A stretch of 64,000 bases of DNA from Phyllobacterium sp. YR531 (GCF_000282595.1 NZ_AKIZ01000038.1:124001-188000); one strand, 5' to 3'. Shown: positions 43,656-53,696, counted from the first letter of the stretch. Program-made: numbers and translations. The notes: a model not told the origin generated them from the letters alone.

Positions 43656-43943
43656 TTAACTCTTGAGAATTGTTTCAATCTTATCGAGCACGTCATCCTT
43701 GCCGATGCCGGTGAGGAAGGCAAGTGTCGTGATCGCAGGTTTGCCAAGGTCTTTCGGTAACTGCGCGGTTGATACAACAAGATCGACGTCTGCCAGATGG
43801 CTGACAACTTCTGTAGTTTTACACTGCCGTGTTGCAATGCTTATGCCGCGTTTTTTTAATGCATCCTCTACGGCATGGGCAACAACGGTCGATGTTGCAA
43901 TACCCGTCCCACAAGCAAATAATACGGTCTTCGGCTTGGTCAT
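43656..43943 (-). CDS. PTS sugar transporter subunit IIB, galactitol (Gat) type
   Basis: 95 residues. The phospho-Cys is in 'VLFACGTGIATSTVVAHAVEDAL' (C11), the standard GatB motif C-G-T-G-I-A-T-S-T. It would receive phosphate from IIA and pass it to the sugar imported by IIC. Third PTS gene in order IIC-IIA-IIB, 28 bases after IIA. In Gram-negative alphaproteobacteria, sugar-importing PTS genes are uncommon. Substrate specificity cannot be told. Confidence 0.92.
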   Translation of the reverse strand: MTKPKTVLFACGTGIATSTVVAHAVEDALKKRGISIATRQCKTTEVVSHLADVDLVVSTAQLPKDLGKPAITTLAFLTGIGKDDVLDKIETILKS

Positions 43944-43971
43944 AAATGCCCCCCTGATTCACGCTTGCAAT

Positions 43972-44433
43972 TTAGCCGAGTAAGCGTGAAACGTCTTCCA
44001 CGGATTTCGATTTAATCAATGCGTCAATTGTCTCAGGTGACTGAATTGCACCCGCGATTTCCTGAAGCATTTCAACCTGTTTGTCCTTGTCATTAAGAGC
44101 CATGAGAAAGACCAGTCTGACCGGCAGCTTTTCATCCGGATCTTCCATATTGGAGAACGAGACCGGTGCCGTCAGCGCGGCAAATGCCAGACCCGGCTTC
44201 AAAACATGCTCGGGATCTGTATGCGGTACGGCAACATTATTATCGCCGCCCAGTGGCAGCCCGGTCGGCAGTTGGGCTTCCCGTGCCAGAACAGCCTCTG
44301 CAAAGCTTGGTTTAACATACCCGAGGGAATGAAGCCGCTCTGCCAAAAGCCGTATCACCTCTTGATCACTTTTGGCCTCGACCCCGAGAAGAATGGCTCC
44401 GGGGTCGAGGTAGTTCATTAAGGCTTGCGCCAT
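43972..44433 (-). CDS. PTS sugar transporter subunit IIA, fructose/galactitol type
   Basis: 153 residues with the phosphohistidine in 'NVAVPHTDPEHV' (about residue 68) as in the mannitol/fructose-type IIA (PTS_EIIA_2) domain. Preceded by 'REAQLPTGLPLGG'. Gene spacing 23 bases from IIC. No EI or HPr-type gene lies nearby, so the general PTS proteins must be encoded elsewhere if the system works. Confidence 0.92.
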   Translation of the reverse strand: MAQALMNYLDPGAILLGVEAKSDQEVIRLLAERLHSLGYVKPSFAEAVLAREAQLPTGLPLGGDNNVAVPHTDPEHVLKPGLAFAALTAPVSFSNMEDPDEKLPVRLVFLMALNDKDKQVEMLQEIAGAIQSPETIDALIKSKSVEDVSRLLG

Positions 44434-44456
44434 TTGGTAACTCCACTCAATACGAC

Positions 44457-45860
44457 TCAGTTTGTTTCAGTGATCTCATCATCTGCACCGGCTGCCCTCT
44501 CCCAGGCAGCTGTGTTACGGCGATAGGCCCAGAACGAACCGGCGATAATGACCGCCAGAACAGCAAGGCCAATCGCACCGAGATTATTGATGAGAGCCAT
44601 GACAACATAAGGTATCCAGAGGAAGCCATCGACCACGCTGGTAATCTGAACCGCATTTGCAGGCATCTGGAAGCCCGAAGACTGCGCTGCTGCGGTGAAG
44701 AGTGGTGCGAGTGCGTTGGCGACGTAGAAACCAACGGCCAACGTGAATGTACCGACGATGACCATGCGGAACACATTACCCTTCAGCAAGGGTGCAGTCA
44801 TCGCGACAATAAACGGGATAACTGCCAAATCCGCAAAAAGGATTACACGGTTTCCGGGCAGAATCACTGACAGGATGATGGCAATCGGAACGAGGATCAG
44901 CGAAGAAGAAATTGCCGCTGGATGGCCGATCAGGATAGCTGAGTCGAGCCCTACGAGCAGTTCACGATCACCGGTCCGTTTGCGCACAAACTCCTGTGCA
45001 GCATCCGATACTGGCAGCAGACCTTCCATGAGGATTTTGACCATGCGAGGCAATAGCAACATTACTGCAGCAAGTGTCATGCCGGTCTGGAGAACCTTGG
45101 TGAGAACAACACCAAAATCACCGGCATTGTAGTAAGCGATAATGCCGAGCACCAAACCAATGATCAGCCCAAGAATGACCGGCTCACCGAAAACACCAAA
45201 GCGTTTTTCAAATGTTTCGGTATTGAGTTCGATCTTGTTGATGCCCGGAATGCGATCCATGATCCAGTTGAGAACGATAGCGATGGGCAAAATCTGAGCG
45301 GATGCCAGATGTGGCACGGAAATGCCGGGAATACCGTAAAACTTCTGCACGGCTTTCGCCGACCAGTCAGCAAACAACAGGCAAAGCGCCACCATCAAGG
45401 CAGCTACAATCAACCCGTAAACAAGACTGTTGGTTGCCGCTACGGCAAGCGATCCGATGAATGCAAAGTGCCAGAAATTCCAAACGTCAACGTTCAACGT
45501 GCGTGTCATACGCGTTAGAAGCAGAACAATGTTGACGGCGATTGCGATGGGAATCACCCACAAGCCCACCGATGAACCGAAGGCGATGGCGGCAGCAGAC
45601 GGCCAGCCCACATCGACGATATCTCGCTGAATTCCAGTATTGGTCACGATTGCCTTTGCCACATCGCCTATCGAGGTAAGCATAAGGCCGAGAACAAGAT
45701 TAATACCTATAAAGGCAACGCCAATCGTCACTGCCGCGCGGAACGCCCGGCCAACTTTTGCTCCCAGTATCAAAGCAATGATAAATATGACGATAGGCAA
45801 CAGGACAGTTGGTCCCATAGTGTCGACAGCGGCTTTCAAGCCGGTCAAGAAATTGTCCAT
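44457..45860 (-). CDS. PTS galactitol-type permease subunit IIC
   Basis: 467-residue membrane protein of the EIIC-Gat family with about 11-12 helices and the family start 'FLTGLKAAVDTMGPTVLLPIVIF' and 'GIPGISVPHLASAQILPIAIVLN'. ATG 45860 is preceded by GGAGGAAGT. It is the transport channel for the sugar phosphorylated by IIA/IIB. In E. coli, gat genes are followed by dehydrogenase and aldolase genes (gatD, gatY); here no such genes appear, and a GH5 glycosidase follows instead. Confidence 0.92.
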   Translation of the reverse strand: MDNFLTGLKAAVDTMGPTVLLPIVIFIIALILGAKVGRAFRAAVTIGVAFIGINLVLGLMLTSIGDVAKAIVTNTGIQRDIVDVGWPSAAAIAFGSSVGLWVIPIAIAVNIVLLLTRMTRTLNVDVWNFWHFAFIGSLAVAATNSLVYGLIVAALMVALCLLFADWSAKAVQKFYGIPGISVPHLASAQILPIAIVLNWIMDRIPGINKIELNTETFEKRFGVFGEPVILGLIIGLVLGIIAYYNAGDFGVVLTKVLQTGMTLAAVMLLLPRMVKILMEGLLPVSDAAQEFVRKRTGDRELLVGLDSAILIGHPAAISSSLILVPIAIILSVILPGNRVILFADLAVIPFIVAMTAPLLKGNVFRMVIVGTFTLAVGFYVANALAPLFTAAAQSSGFQMPANAVQITSVVDGFLWIPYVVMALINNLGAIGLAVLAVIIAGSFWAYRRNTAAWERAAGADDEITETN

Positions 45861-45905
45861 TACTTCCTCCCCCGCGGTCCTCCTCGACCGCACCCCACAG
45901 AACTT

Positions 45906-46012
45906 TTGCATTCTGCAATGAATTAATGTTCAGCACAGCGCCGCCATCAAGTCAACGACTTCATCAGCCCATGTGTCGGCTCGCCACATTTGCTATGAAA
46001 AAGTTGCAGAAT
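45906..46012. promoter_or_regulatory. Inverted 9-mers in the PTS promoter region
   Basis: ATTCTGCAA (45910-45918) lies within the palindrome TTGCA-TTC-TGCAA (45906-45918), and its reverse complement TTGCAGAAT occurs at 46004-46012 (within TTGCAGAATTTCAA). Both lie upstream of the IIC gene and downstream of the PaaI gene, so they could be operators for a PTS regulator. No regulator gene is adjacent. Pattern seen; function inferred. Confidence 0.35.
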
Positions 46013-46040
46013 TTCAACAAATTTTATTCAATTGTACCAA

Positions 46041-46559
46041 TTATTTGGCTCTGACAAAGCTTTCGAGTGGGAAAATCGAACAAGTCTCGGTACCGTGCGC
46101 AAGCAGTTTGCCGTTCTGGTCTTTCAGGAATGCTTCGGAGGTGGCAAGTGTGCGTCCACGATGGATTAACCGGCCTTCGCAGAACACCATGCCCATCCCG
46201 GGACTCAATGGTCGTACCAAGTTTACTTTGAACTCTGCCGTTGTATAGGCTTCACCCGGCTTCAGAGTGGTCATGACACAACATGCCAGCGCCGAGTCCA
46301 TCAACGTTGCAATCCAACCGCCATGCACACCGCCCATAGGATTGAGGTGCTCTATCGATGGTAGGCCTTTAAAAACCACACGATCCTGTTCCACCTCATG
46401 CAACGTGAAAGAAAGTGTCTTGGCAATATGGGGCGCTGGATATTCTCCGCGAAGCATTGCCTGCAGTATCTCGAGACCACTGCGAACCGCCAGATCGCCC
46501 AATGGCAACTTTCCGACACCCCCAGGGAAGTCGATAGTGCTTACGACGTCATCACTCAT
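46041..46559 (-). CDS. PaaI-family thioesterase (hotdog fold)
   Basis: 172 residues with the hotdog active-site helix 'PMGGVHGGWIATLMDSALACCVMTTL' (H-G-G, then D), then 'TAEFKVNLVRPL', 'RGRTLATSEAFLKDQNGKLLAHGTETC'. Such enzymes hydrolyse acyl-CoA thioesters, often hydroxyphenylacetyl-CoA-like. It starts at 46559, overlapping the recO end by 8 bases, so it is the last gene of the recO cluster. Confidence 0.9.
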   Translation of the reverse strand: MSDDVVSTIDFPGGVGKLPLGDLAVRSGLEILQAMLRGEYPAPHIAKTLSFTLHEVEQDRVVFKGLPSIEHLNPMGGVHGGWIATLMDSALACCVMTTLKPGEAYTTAEFKVNLVRPLSPGMGMVFCEGRLIHRGRTLATSEAFLKDQNGKLLAHGTETCSIFPLESFVRAK

Positions 46560-47331
46560 GATGAACCGGCCTTTCTTCGGCGGACGCGCTCTCGCCGTCG
46601 CTGTTTTTTAATGATCTGGCGATAGCGTTCAAAAAGCCGTCACGTGCTTCAGGCGCTTTTTGCGCGCGGGGTTCCCATACATGTCTTGTGAAGAAAAAAC
46701 TGGTCAAACGAAATGCATCGCTGATCTCAGTCATAGACAGGGCCCGGATATTTGAACTGACCATGAAGGGTGGCATGACCAGCAACTTGTCCGCCCATGG
46801 TGCACCCGCATCGCGTGAAACTGCCCTGCCCGATTTGGGAGAGACATAAGTCAGATCGCTGGCAATACCTGTTGCGGCACAACTCTTCAAATCAAGGCCG
46901 AAACCAAGTTCTTCCAGCATCAACACCTCGAAACGCAACAGCAATTCACCAGCGATCATGGTGTCTTCACAATGTTCGAGAATGACCGCGAGTATTTCGA
47001 AGAGATTCTGATGCGGGTCGCGTTCGGGTAAGAGACGTAAATGAGAAGCTGCGAGCTGCAAGCCATATAATGCAACCGGTTGCTCGATGAGCCGTGCTGC
47101 CGAAAAGCTAACCGGCTCAACCTGCATCATGCCCAGATGTTCATCCATACGGGCACGCCAGATAACATCGACACGGTTTCCGGCTTGCAGCAATGGCTGC
47201 ATGCGACGTGAACGGCCGCCACGCACCAAGCCAAGATGACGGCCATGCTCGCGGGTCATCAGTTCAAGTATGGCACTGGTTTCCCCGTGCCGTCTTGTCC
47301 CAAGGATGATGCCTTCGTCCCGCCATTCCAT
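46552..47331 (-). CDS. recO: DNA repair protein RecO
   Basis: 259 residues; RecO loads RecA onto SSB-coated DNA in gap repair. N-terminal OB-fold with 'MEWRDEGIILGTRRHGETSAILELMTREHGRHLGLVRGGRSRRM', then the helical region and C-terminal 'DAFRLTSFFFTRHVWEPRAQKAPEARDGF'. The RecO zinc-finger cysteines of other clades are reduced here (C's in 'EHCEDT' and 'LKSCAAT'). It is 18 bases downstream of era, as in many Rhizobiales. Confidence 0.93.
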   Translation of the reverse strand: MEWRDEGIILGTRRHGETSAILELMTREHGRHLGLVRGGRSRRMQPLLQAGNRVDVIWRARMDEHLGMMQVEPVSFSAARLIEQPVALYGLQLAASHLRLLPERDPHQNLFEILAVILEHCEDTMIAGELLLRFEVLMLEELGFGLDLKSCAATGIASDLTYVSPKSGRAVSRDAGAPWADKLLVMPPFMVSSNIRALSMTEISDAFRLTSFFFTRHVWEPRAQKAPEARDGFLNAIARSLKNSDGESASAEERPVHHE

Positions 47332-47349
47332 AGCCGAGACTTGGCGCTA

Positions 47350-48288
47350 TTACTGCGGAAATTCAAGCCCCATTTCGCGATAGCGCTCGGGATCATTGCC
47401 CCAATTGTCACGAACCTTGACGAAAAGGAACAGGTGAACCTTCTGCTCCAGGATTTCCATCAACTCCTTGCGCGCAGCCTGACCAATCGATTTTATGGCC
47501 TGACCCTCATGACCAAGAACAATCTTTTTCTGGCTGTCACGTTCGACATAGATGACCTGCTGAATCCGGACTGAACCATCCTTCTTCTCTTCCCAGCTTT
47601 CGGTCTCGACTGTCGAGGAATAAGGCAGCTCATTATGCAGGCGCAGATAAAGCTTTTCGCGGGTGATTTCGGCGGCCAGCATGCGCATTGGCATATCGGA
47701 AATCTGGTCTTCAGGATAATACCAAGGACCTTCCGGCAGGTTTTCCGCCAGATACTTCAGCAAATCCTTACAACCATAACCTTTGAGCGCCGAAATCATG
47801 AAGGTCTGATCAAATTTGACCTTTTCATTGGCCTTTTTGGCAAGTTCAAGCAGCATCGGCGCTTCGATGCGATCAACCTTGTTCAGGACAAGTATGACTT
47901 TGCGCTTCTTGTCACGCAGGCTTTCCAGAAGAATTTCAGCCTCATCATCAATGCCCTGTTCGACATCGATGAGTACCAGAATCAGATCAGCATCCTTTGC
48001 GCCGCCCCAAGCAGTGGTCACCATGGCACGATCAAGGCGGCGTTTGGGTTTAAAAATACCGGGCGTGTCGACCAGCACCATCTGTGTCTGCTCGTGTATG
48101 ACAATACCGCGAACTAGCGCCCTTGTCGTCTGTACCTTGTGCGTCACGATCGAGACCTTGCTGCCAACAAGCTGGTTCACCAGCGTTGACTTACCGGCAT
48201 TTGGTGCACCAATCAGGGCAATAAAGCCCGAACGTGTCGGAACGGCTTGTTCAGCTTCGCTCGCGGGTGTCTGTTCCTGTTCAGTCAT
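47350..48288 (-). CDS. era: GTPase Era
   Basis: 312 residues from ATG 48288 (overlaps the rnc stop by 8 bases; the frame upstream to 48342 would overlap further). Era is a GTPase that helps 30S subunit maturation. G1 'GAPNAGKST', G3 'DTPGIFKPKRRLDRAM', G4 'LNKVD', then a C-terminal KH domain with 'GHEGQAIKSIGQAARKELMEIL' for 16S rRNA 3'-end binding. Sits in the lepB-rnc-era-recO operon. Confidence 0.96.
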   Translation of the reverse strand: MTEQEQTPASEAEQAVPTRSGFIALIGAPNAGKSTLVNQLVGSKVSIVTHKVQTTRALVRGIVIHEQTQMVLVDTPGIFKPKRRLDRAMVTTAWGGAKDADLILVLIDVEQGIDDEAEILLESLRDKKRKVILVLNKVDRIEAPMLLELAKKANEKVKFDQTFMISALKGYGCKDLLKYLAENLPEGPWYYPEDQISDMPMRMLAAEITREKLYLRLHNELPYSSTVETESWEEKKDGSVRIQQVIYVERDSQKKIVLGHEGQAIKSIGQAARKELMEILEQKVHLFLFVKVRDNWGNDPERYREMGLEFPQ

Positions 48289-48997
48289 TTCCTGTGTCTT
48301 CCTGCGTCTTCTGTCGAACGCCTTCACGATAAAGCAATGCAATGGCGGCTTCCTGTTCCGCCAGACGCTTGGAACGGCCTTTGCCTGTCGCTGGCTCGAA
48401 GCCTTTTACGTTGACCCGGATCGTAAATTGCGGGTCATGATCAGGTCCGGTTCGTTCAACAACGCTGTATAAAGGTTGGGCTCCATCCTGCTGATGTGCC
48501 CATTCCTGCAATTCAGTTTTAGGATCGCGCTGGGCGGAATTACTTCCTTTTGACCGCGCGTTCCAATATCTCTCGATGAAAGGTTGCGCCGCTTCGAGCC
48601 CGCCGTCCAGATAAATCGTTGCGATCAAGGATTCAACGACGTCCGCGCGCAGGCTTTTGAGACGTTTGTCCGCCAAACCTTTTACATCAGAACCAGTCTT
48701 GATGAACTCGTGTAGACCAATTTCGTCTGCAACAGCAGCGCAGGTATCAGCATTCACAAGCGAGTTGAGCCGCAAAGACAGCTCGCCTTCCGCAGCCGTT
48801 GGATAGGCACGAAACAGCATATCCGCAATAACAAGCCCAAGCACCCGGTCGCCAAGAAACTCCAGCCGCTCATAATCCGAGCCTGCCGACGGGCGCGCAC
48901 TTGAGTGTGTCAGCGCACGTTCAAGCCGCCCGAGATCACGAAAGACATGCTTCGTTTTTTCTTCAAGTTTTTGAACGGCTTCGGCTGACAGACTCAT
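48281..48997 (-). CDS. rnc: Ribonuclease III
   Basis: RNase III cleaves double-stranded RNA in rRNA maturation. 238 residues: nuclease domain with signature 'ERLEFLGDRVLGLVIADMLF' (about 43-62) and acidic residues in 'ADVVESLIATIYLDGGLEAAQPFI', then a dsRNA-binding domain (about 165-230) with 'PKTELQEWAHQQDGAQPLYSVV'. It overlaps era by 8 bases; lepB is 7 bases upstream. Confidence 0.96.
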   Translation of the reverse strand: MSLSAEAVQKLEEKTKHVFRDLGRLERALTHSSARPSAGSDYERLEFLGDRVLGLVIADMLFRAYPTAAEGELSLRLNSLVNADTCAAVADEIGLHEFIKTGSDVKGLADKRLKSLRADVVESLIATIYLDGGLEAAQPFIERYWNARSKGSNSAQRDPKTELQEWAHQQDGAQPLYSVVERTGPDHDPQFTIRVNVKGFEPATGKGRSKRLAEQEAAIALLYREGVRQKTQEDTGND

Positions 48998-49004
48998 TTT
49001 CAGA

Positions 49005-49778
49005 TCAATTTTTCTGGACCGAATTCGGCGCTGCGTTAACGCTGTGCAGCAAGCGATCGAATCTCAGTTCAGATGGCCAGCGCCAAATTTCAAGCGGGCT
49101 TGCCTTGCCGGCAATAGAGAAGAAGATAATGTTTGCACGCCCGATAAAATTCTCAATCGGAACATAGCCCACATCGAAACGGCTATCGCTGGAATTATCG
49201 CGATTATCGCCCATCATGAAATAGTGCCCGGCAGGTACAACAAATTCGCGCGTATCATCACCAACGCTGTTGGGTATCAGGTCCAAAGTGTCATAGGTAA
49301 TGCCATTCGGCAGGACTTCGCGATAAACATCCACCGGACCAGATGCTTCAGTAATATCCGGATTATCGATCTGGCCAACCTTCTCACGAGGCACAGCAAC
49401 ATCATTGATGTAAAGCACACCACTGCGCATCTGAATCTTGTCACCCGGCAGGCCTATGACGCGCTTGATGAAATCAAGTGACGTATCATTTGGCTTGCGG
49501 AATACGGCGATATCGCCGCGCTGCGGATCACCACTCCAGATGCGTCCCGAAAACAGCTCCGGAGCGAACGGGATCGAATATTTCGAATAGCCATAGGAGA
49601 ATTTCGAAACGAAGAGATAGTCACCTTCCAACAGCGTCGGACGCATGGAACCGGAAGGGATGTTGAACGGCTGGAACAGCAGTGTCCGGATGACCAGAGC
49701 AAGCAGGAGCGCCTGCACGATGACGCTGACTGTCTCGCCAAGACCACCGGAATTTTTCACAACAGCTTTATCGCTCAC
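49005..49778 (-). CDS. lepB: Signal peptidase I
   Basis: Cleaves secretory signal peptides at the inner membrane. 257 residues with one N-terminal membrane helix, catalytic Ser in 'FNIPSGSMRPTLLEGDYLFV' (about 39-45), catalytic Lys in 'DFIKRVIGLPGD', and box E 'MMGDNRDNSSDSR'. Length is normal for Rhizobiales. It is 7 bases before rnc, and followed after acpS at the upstream side by an 87-base gap. Confidence 0.96.
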   Translation of the reverse strand: MSDKAVVKNSGGLGETVSVIVQALLLALVIRTLLFQPFNIPSGSMRPTLLEGDYLFVSKFSYGYSKYSIPFAPELFSGRIWSGDPQRGDIAVFRKPNDTSLDFIKRVIGLPGDKIQMRSGVLYINDVAVPREKVGQIDNPDITEASGPVDVYREVLPNGITYDTLDLIPNSVGDDTREFVVPAGHYFMMGDNRDNSSDSRFDVGYVPIENFIGRANIIFFSIAGKASPLEIWRWPSELRFDRLLHSVNAAPNSVQKN

Positions 49779-49865
49779 GCTTCTTATATCTCCAAAACAG
49801 AATGTGCCCCCTCTTAACCGCTGAGGGCTCTGGGAGCAATGCCGCTGATTGCCCTTTGAATACGG

Positions 49866-50270
49866 CTATTCTTCGATTTTCAACGCCTCGATGATCACGA
49901 AAGCTTGTGCCAGAGGGAAATCATCAGTGATGGTCACGTGGATACGCGGATTAAAACCTGCCGGGATAAGCTTTGCCAATCGGTCCGCCGCACCATTGGT
50001 GAGCTTCATGGTCGGTGCGCCGCTGGGCAGATTGACGACGCCCATATCCCGCCAGAATACGCCTTGTGCGAGCCCCGTACCGAGGGCTTTGGCGCAAGCT
50101 TCCTTGGCGGCAAAGCGCTTCGCGTATGATGCCGCGCGTTGGTTTCGTCGTTCGGATTTCGCTTGCTCAATGGGCGTGTAGACCCGATCGATGAAGCGCT
50201 TTCCATGGCGCTCAAGGGTTTTTTCAATCCGTCTGATATCGATCAAGTCGCTTCCGACGCCAACAATCAT
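49866..50270 (-). CDS. acpS: Holo-[acyl-carrier-protein] synthase
   Basis: 134 residues; adds the phosphopantetheine arm from CoA to ACP. Metal-binding Asp in '[15 protein letters not shown]' and Glu in '[14 protein letters not shown]' are in place. ATG 50268-50270 overlaps the stop of the DUF2062 gene. This is a classic member of the lepB/rnc neighbourhood. Confidence 0.95.
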   Translation of the reverse strand: MIVGVGSDLIDIRRIEKTLERHGKRFIDRVYTPIEQAKSERRNQRAASYAKRFAAKEACAKALGTGLAQGVFWRDMGVVNLPSGAPTMKLTNGAADRLAKLIPAGFNPRIHVTITDDFPLAQAFVIIEALKIEE

Positions 50271-50824
50271 GGGGTTTCAGTGATCTTTTGCAGTTGAACA
50301 ACCGGACGTCTGCTCTGAAAACTGGCGACAGCCCAGCGAATTGGAAAATAAGCAAGAGCAGCCGCAGCCAAGCCAAGCGGCACCGCTCCAATCAACATTG
50401 GTTCAATCAAAGGATGCCACAAGACACCGAAATCAAGGTGACGCAGCATTCCGCCAAGATGCGGCGGCAGAGGATCGCCGCTCAAGTTTCCTGTCATGAC
50501 GAAGCGGCCGACTTCCAGCGTAGCAGCCCAAATGAAGGGCAGAATCAAAGGGTTGCCCAATGTTGTGCCGATAACGGCCGCAGCGATATTACCGCCGATA
50601 AGCCAGGCAATTGCCAGAGCTACGGCAATATGAACGCCAAGAATCGGAATGAATGCGGCAAATATTCCGCAGGAAAAACCGATTGCTATGGAATGGGGCG
50701 TTGCGCGCAGACGCAGCACGCGCTTGCCGAAATAGCGCAACGACCGGCTAACCGAGCGGCGCGGCCAGAGCGCGAGGCGAATCCGCTCGCGAAAGCCGGG
50801 AACGTTGCGCTGCCTGAAGAGCAT
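50267..50824 (-). CDS. DUF2062 domain-containing membrane protein
   Basis: 185 residues from ATG 50824 ([11 protein letters not shown]...; the longer frame to 50869 has weaker support). A basic N-terminus is followed by two clear membrane hairpins (around 60-85 and 90-115, and 140-165). The DUF2062 motif '[26 protein letters not shown]' with '[24 protein letters not shown]' is present. Its role is unknown. Stop overlaps the acpS start by 4 bases; it lies between pyrE and acpS as in Brucella. Confidence 0.9.
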   Translation of the reverse strand: MLFRQRNVPGFRERIRLALWPRRSVSRSLRYFGKRVLRLRATPHSIAIGFSCGIFAAFIPILGVHIAVALAIAWLIGGNIAAAVIGTTLGNPLILPFIWAATLEVGRFVMTGNLSGDPLPPHLGGMLRHLDFGVLWHPLIEPMLIGAVPLGLAAAALAYFPIRWAVASFQSRRPVVQLQKITETP

Positions 50825-50884
50825 TTGGTTCAGTCCTCTTATCCAAAGTGCAAGCCAGAGGACTCGCACTGGACATCTGTTCGA

Positions 50885-51463
50885 TCATATATTGCGGCTA
50901 CCCGGTTTAACGGGCGGAATTGCGGCAAGTTCCGGCGGAAGCTTGTCTGCAGGATAAGCCGGAACTTCATACTCCGCCAGTGCAATCAACGGAACACCGA
51001 CATCACTTTTCCCGGCAGACCGGTCGATAATGCAAGCGGCGGCAACAACCTCAGCGCCCAATTCCTGCAAGCATGTCACGGTTTCGCGGATGGAAAGGCC
51101 GGTCGTTACAATATCTTCGACGATGACGACGCGTGCGCCTTTTGCAATTTCAAAGCGGCGGAGCTTGAAGGTGCCGTTCTCACGTTCGACCCAGATTGCT
51201 GGAACACCCAGATGGCGTGAGGTTTCATAAGCAGGGATAATGCCACCGATCGCCGGTCCAACGACATAGTCTATTGGTCCCAGATCAGCATTTTTAATCT
51301 TTTCAGCAAGTCCGCGGCAAACGCGTTCAGTTTTATCGGCATGCATGAAAACGCGGGCTTTTTGCAAGAATACCGGGCTGCGCAATCCCGATGTCAGAAT
51401 AAAATGGCCTTCCAAAACCGCACCGGCCTCGCGGAATACATCCAGGACTTCGTTTGTGTTCAT
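50885..51463 (-). CDS. pyrE: Orotate phosphoribosyltransferase
   Basis: 192 residues from ATG 51463. PyrE adds phosphoribosyl from PRPP to orotate. The PRPP-binding loop is '[18 protein letters not shown]', and N-terminal '[26 protein letters not shown]' is the type-II pattern seen in Rhizobiales. It follows rsh on the same strand after 28 bases. Confidence 0.95.
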   Translation of the reverse strand: MNTNEVLDVFREAGAVLEGHFILTSGLRSPVFLQKARVFMHADKTERVCRGLAEKIKNADLGPIDYVVGPAIGGIIPAYETSRHLGVPAIWVERENGTFKLRRFEIAKGARVVIVEDIVTTGLSIRETVTCLQELGAEVVAAACIIDRSAGKSDVGVPLIALAEYEVPAYPADKLPPELAAIPPVKPGSRNI

Positions 51464-51491
51464 GCTTTCCCCGCTAAAGATTCTAAATTTC

Positions 51492-53696
51492 TTAGCCGTT
51501 GACGCGCTGAGCGTCACTGACGCAATTGCTCTCTTTGAGTTTAGACAATATCCGATTGAGATGCTTCAGGTTCCAGACTTCGAGATCAACGATCATCTGG
51601 GTGAAATCCGGCGCAGTCCGAACCATCGATAGATTGTGAATATTGGTTTCGTTCTCTGCGATGATCTGTGCAATCTCAGCCAATGAACCCGGCGCATTGA
51701 TTGCCGAAATGTTGATCCGTGCCGGGAAACGGTCACGACGGCTCTCGTCCACATCCCACCGCACGTCAATCCAGCGTTCCGGCTGATCGTCGTAAGCCAT
51801 GAGTGCCGAAGACTGAATCGGATAAATCGTCATACCAGAACCGGGCTGGAGAATACCGACAATGCGATCTCCCGGCACTGCGCCCTCGGGCGAGAAGTGC
51901 ACCGGCATATCATGGCTTGCGCCGCGAATAGGCAAGGCTTGCGGGCCGCCGGGTTCGGCACCCTCAGGCATCTTGAAGATCATGCCGGAAGTATTGCGGA
52001 AGTTCACCCAGCCCTCTTCACGCTCGCTCGGAGTAGGCTTCACCTTGGCGTCTTGATATTCTGGATAGACTGCCTTCATAACATCGGATGACGGGAGTTC
52101 GCCGCGACCTACAGCGGCTAGAACATCATCGATTTCCTTACGTGCAAGTCGTGGCAGGCCTTTCTTCAGCTCATCGCGTGAATAGACCTTCCCTGCCCGC
52201 TCAAACGCGCGTTCAAGGATTTGCATGCCCAATCCGGAATATTGCTTGCGTACGGCAAGGCGGGTCGCGCGACGGATCGCTGCTCTTGCTTTGCCTGTAA
52301 CAACGATACCTTCCCATGCTGCTGGCGGCGTCTGCGACTTTGAACGAATAATGTCGACTTCATCACCATTATGCAAAACCGTCATTAGCGGCATGATGCG
52401 GCCATTCACCTTGGCGCCGACGCAGCTGTCGCCGATGTTCGTATGAACAGCATAGGCAAAATCGATTGGTGTCGCGCCGCGTGGCAGTGCAATCAGCCGG
52501 CCTTTTGGCGTAAAGCAGAATACCTGATCCTGAAACAGTTCGAGCTTGGTATGTTCGAGAAACTCTTCCGGATTGTCGCCTTCCGCCAAAGCCTCAATTG
52601 TCTGGCGAAGCCATGCATAGGCGTTGGTTTCCGTAGAGATAACGTGCGGGTTTTGCGCACTACCACGATCCTTGTAGATCGAGTGTGCAGCCACGCCATA
52701 CTCAGCGATATCGTTCATCTCGCGGGTGCGTATCTGCAATTCCACACGCTGGCGCGATGGACCAACAATCGTAGTATGGATCGAGCGGTAATCGTTCTGC
52801 TTGGGTGTCGAGATATAGTCCTTGAAACGGCCCGGAACCATCGACCATGTGGTATGGATGATACCAAGCGCATTATAGCAATCCGCCACAGTATCAACGA
52901 CAACTCGAAAGCCAAAAATATCGGATAATTGCTCGAACGAAAGCCCTTTGCTCTCCATCTTGCGGAAGACGGACCAAGCCTTCTTCTGCCGGCTTTTAAC
53001 GCTCGATTTGATGCCGTTCTTTTCAAACAGGCTGGAGAGATCAGTTTCGATCTGCTGCAGCGTGGCGCGATTCTTCTCCATCAACTCGGCGAGCCGATTG
53101 GTTACCGCATTGAAGGCCTCAGGATTAATATAGCGGAAAGCAAGCTGTTCCAGCTCTTCGCGCATATCCTGCATACCCATGCGGCCAGCCAATGGCGCAT
53201 AGATATCCATCGTCTCTTCCGAGATGCGCAAGCGCTTGTCTTCAGGCACATGGTGAAGTGTGCGCATATTGTGCAAACGATCGGCAAGCTTGACGAGGAG
53301 AACGCGAACATCATCTGAAATCGCCAGCAGCAGCTTGCGTAGATTCTCGGCCTGAACAGCTTTCTTGGAGACAAGATCAAGCTTTTTAAGTTTGGTCAGG
53401 CCTTCAACAAGCTTGCCGATATCCGGCCCGAAAAGTGTATCAATCTCCTGGCGCGTTGCTGACGTATCTTCGATAGTATCATGCAGAAGAGCGATAGCGA
53501 TTGTTGCTTCGTCGAGATGCATGTCCGTCAGGATTGCCGCCACTTCCAGCGGATGAGAAAAATAAGGGTCGCCCGATGCGCGCTTCTGATGCCCGTGCTT
53601 CTGCATTGCATAAACATAGGCTTTGTTAAGCAGCGCCTCATTGACGTCAGGCTTGTAACGCTGAACACGCTCGACAAGCTCATACTGACGCATCAT
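51492..53696 (-). CDS. rsh: Bifunctional (p)ppGpp synthetase/hydrolase RSH
   Basis: 734 residues. Order: HD hydrolase domain ('[14 protein letters not shown]', '[16 protein letters not shown]' near 70-85), synthetase domain ('[26 protein letters not shown]', '[16 protein letters not shown]'), TGS ('[30 protein letters not shown]'), helical region, and a C-terminal ACT domain ('[36 protein letters not shown]'). Alphaproteobacteria have this single bifunctional enzyme. ATG 53693 or 53696 follows GAGG. rpoZ is upstream, giving the rpoZ-rsh order. Confidence 0.96.
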   Translation of the reverse strand: MMRQYELVERVQRYKPDVNEALLNKAYVYAMQKHGHQKRASGDPYFSHPLEVAAILTDMHLDEATIAIALLHDTIEDTSATRQEIDTLFGPDIGKLVEGLTKLKKLDLVSKKAVQAENLRKLLLAISDDVRVLLVKLADRLHNMRTLHHVPEDKRLRISEETMDIYAPLAGRMGMQDMREELEQLAFRYINPEAFNAVTNRLAELMEKNRATLQQIETDLSSLFEKNGIKSSVKSRQKKAWSVFRKMESKGLSFEQLSDIFGFRVVVDTVADCYNALGIIHTTWSMVPGRFKDYISTPKQNDYRSIHTTIVGPSRQRVELQIRTREMNDIAEYGVAAHSIYKDRGSAQNPHVISTETNAYAWLRQTIEALAEGDNPEEFLEHTKLELFQDQVFCFTPKGRLIALPRGATPIDFAYAVHTNIGDSCVGAKVNGRIMPLMTVLHNGDEVDIIRSKSQTPPAAWEGIVVTGKARAAIRRATRLAVRKQYSGLGMQILERAFERAGKVYSRDELKKGLPRLARKEIDDVLAAVGRGELPSSDVMKAVYPEYQDAKVKPTPSEREEGWVNFRNTSGMIFKMPEGAEPGGPQALPIRGASHDMPVHFSPEGAVPGDRIVGILQPGSGMTIYPIQSSALMAYDDQPERWIDVRWDVDESRRDRFPARINISAINAPGSLAEIAQIIAENETNIHNLSMVRTAPDFTQMIVDLEVWNLKHLNRILSKLKESNCVSDAQRVNG

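Noticed and set aside
50288-51220. 310-residue plus-strand ORF opposite DUF2062 and pyrE
   Set aside because: Spans two clear minus-strand genes; no family motif, biased composition typical of an antisense shadow.
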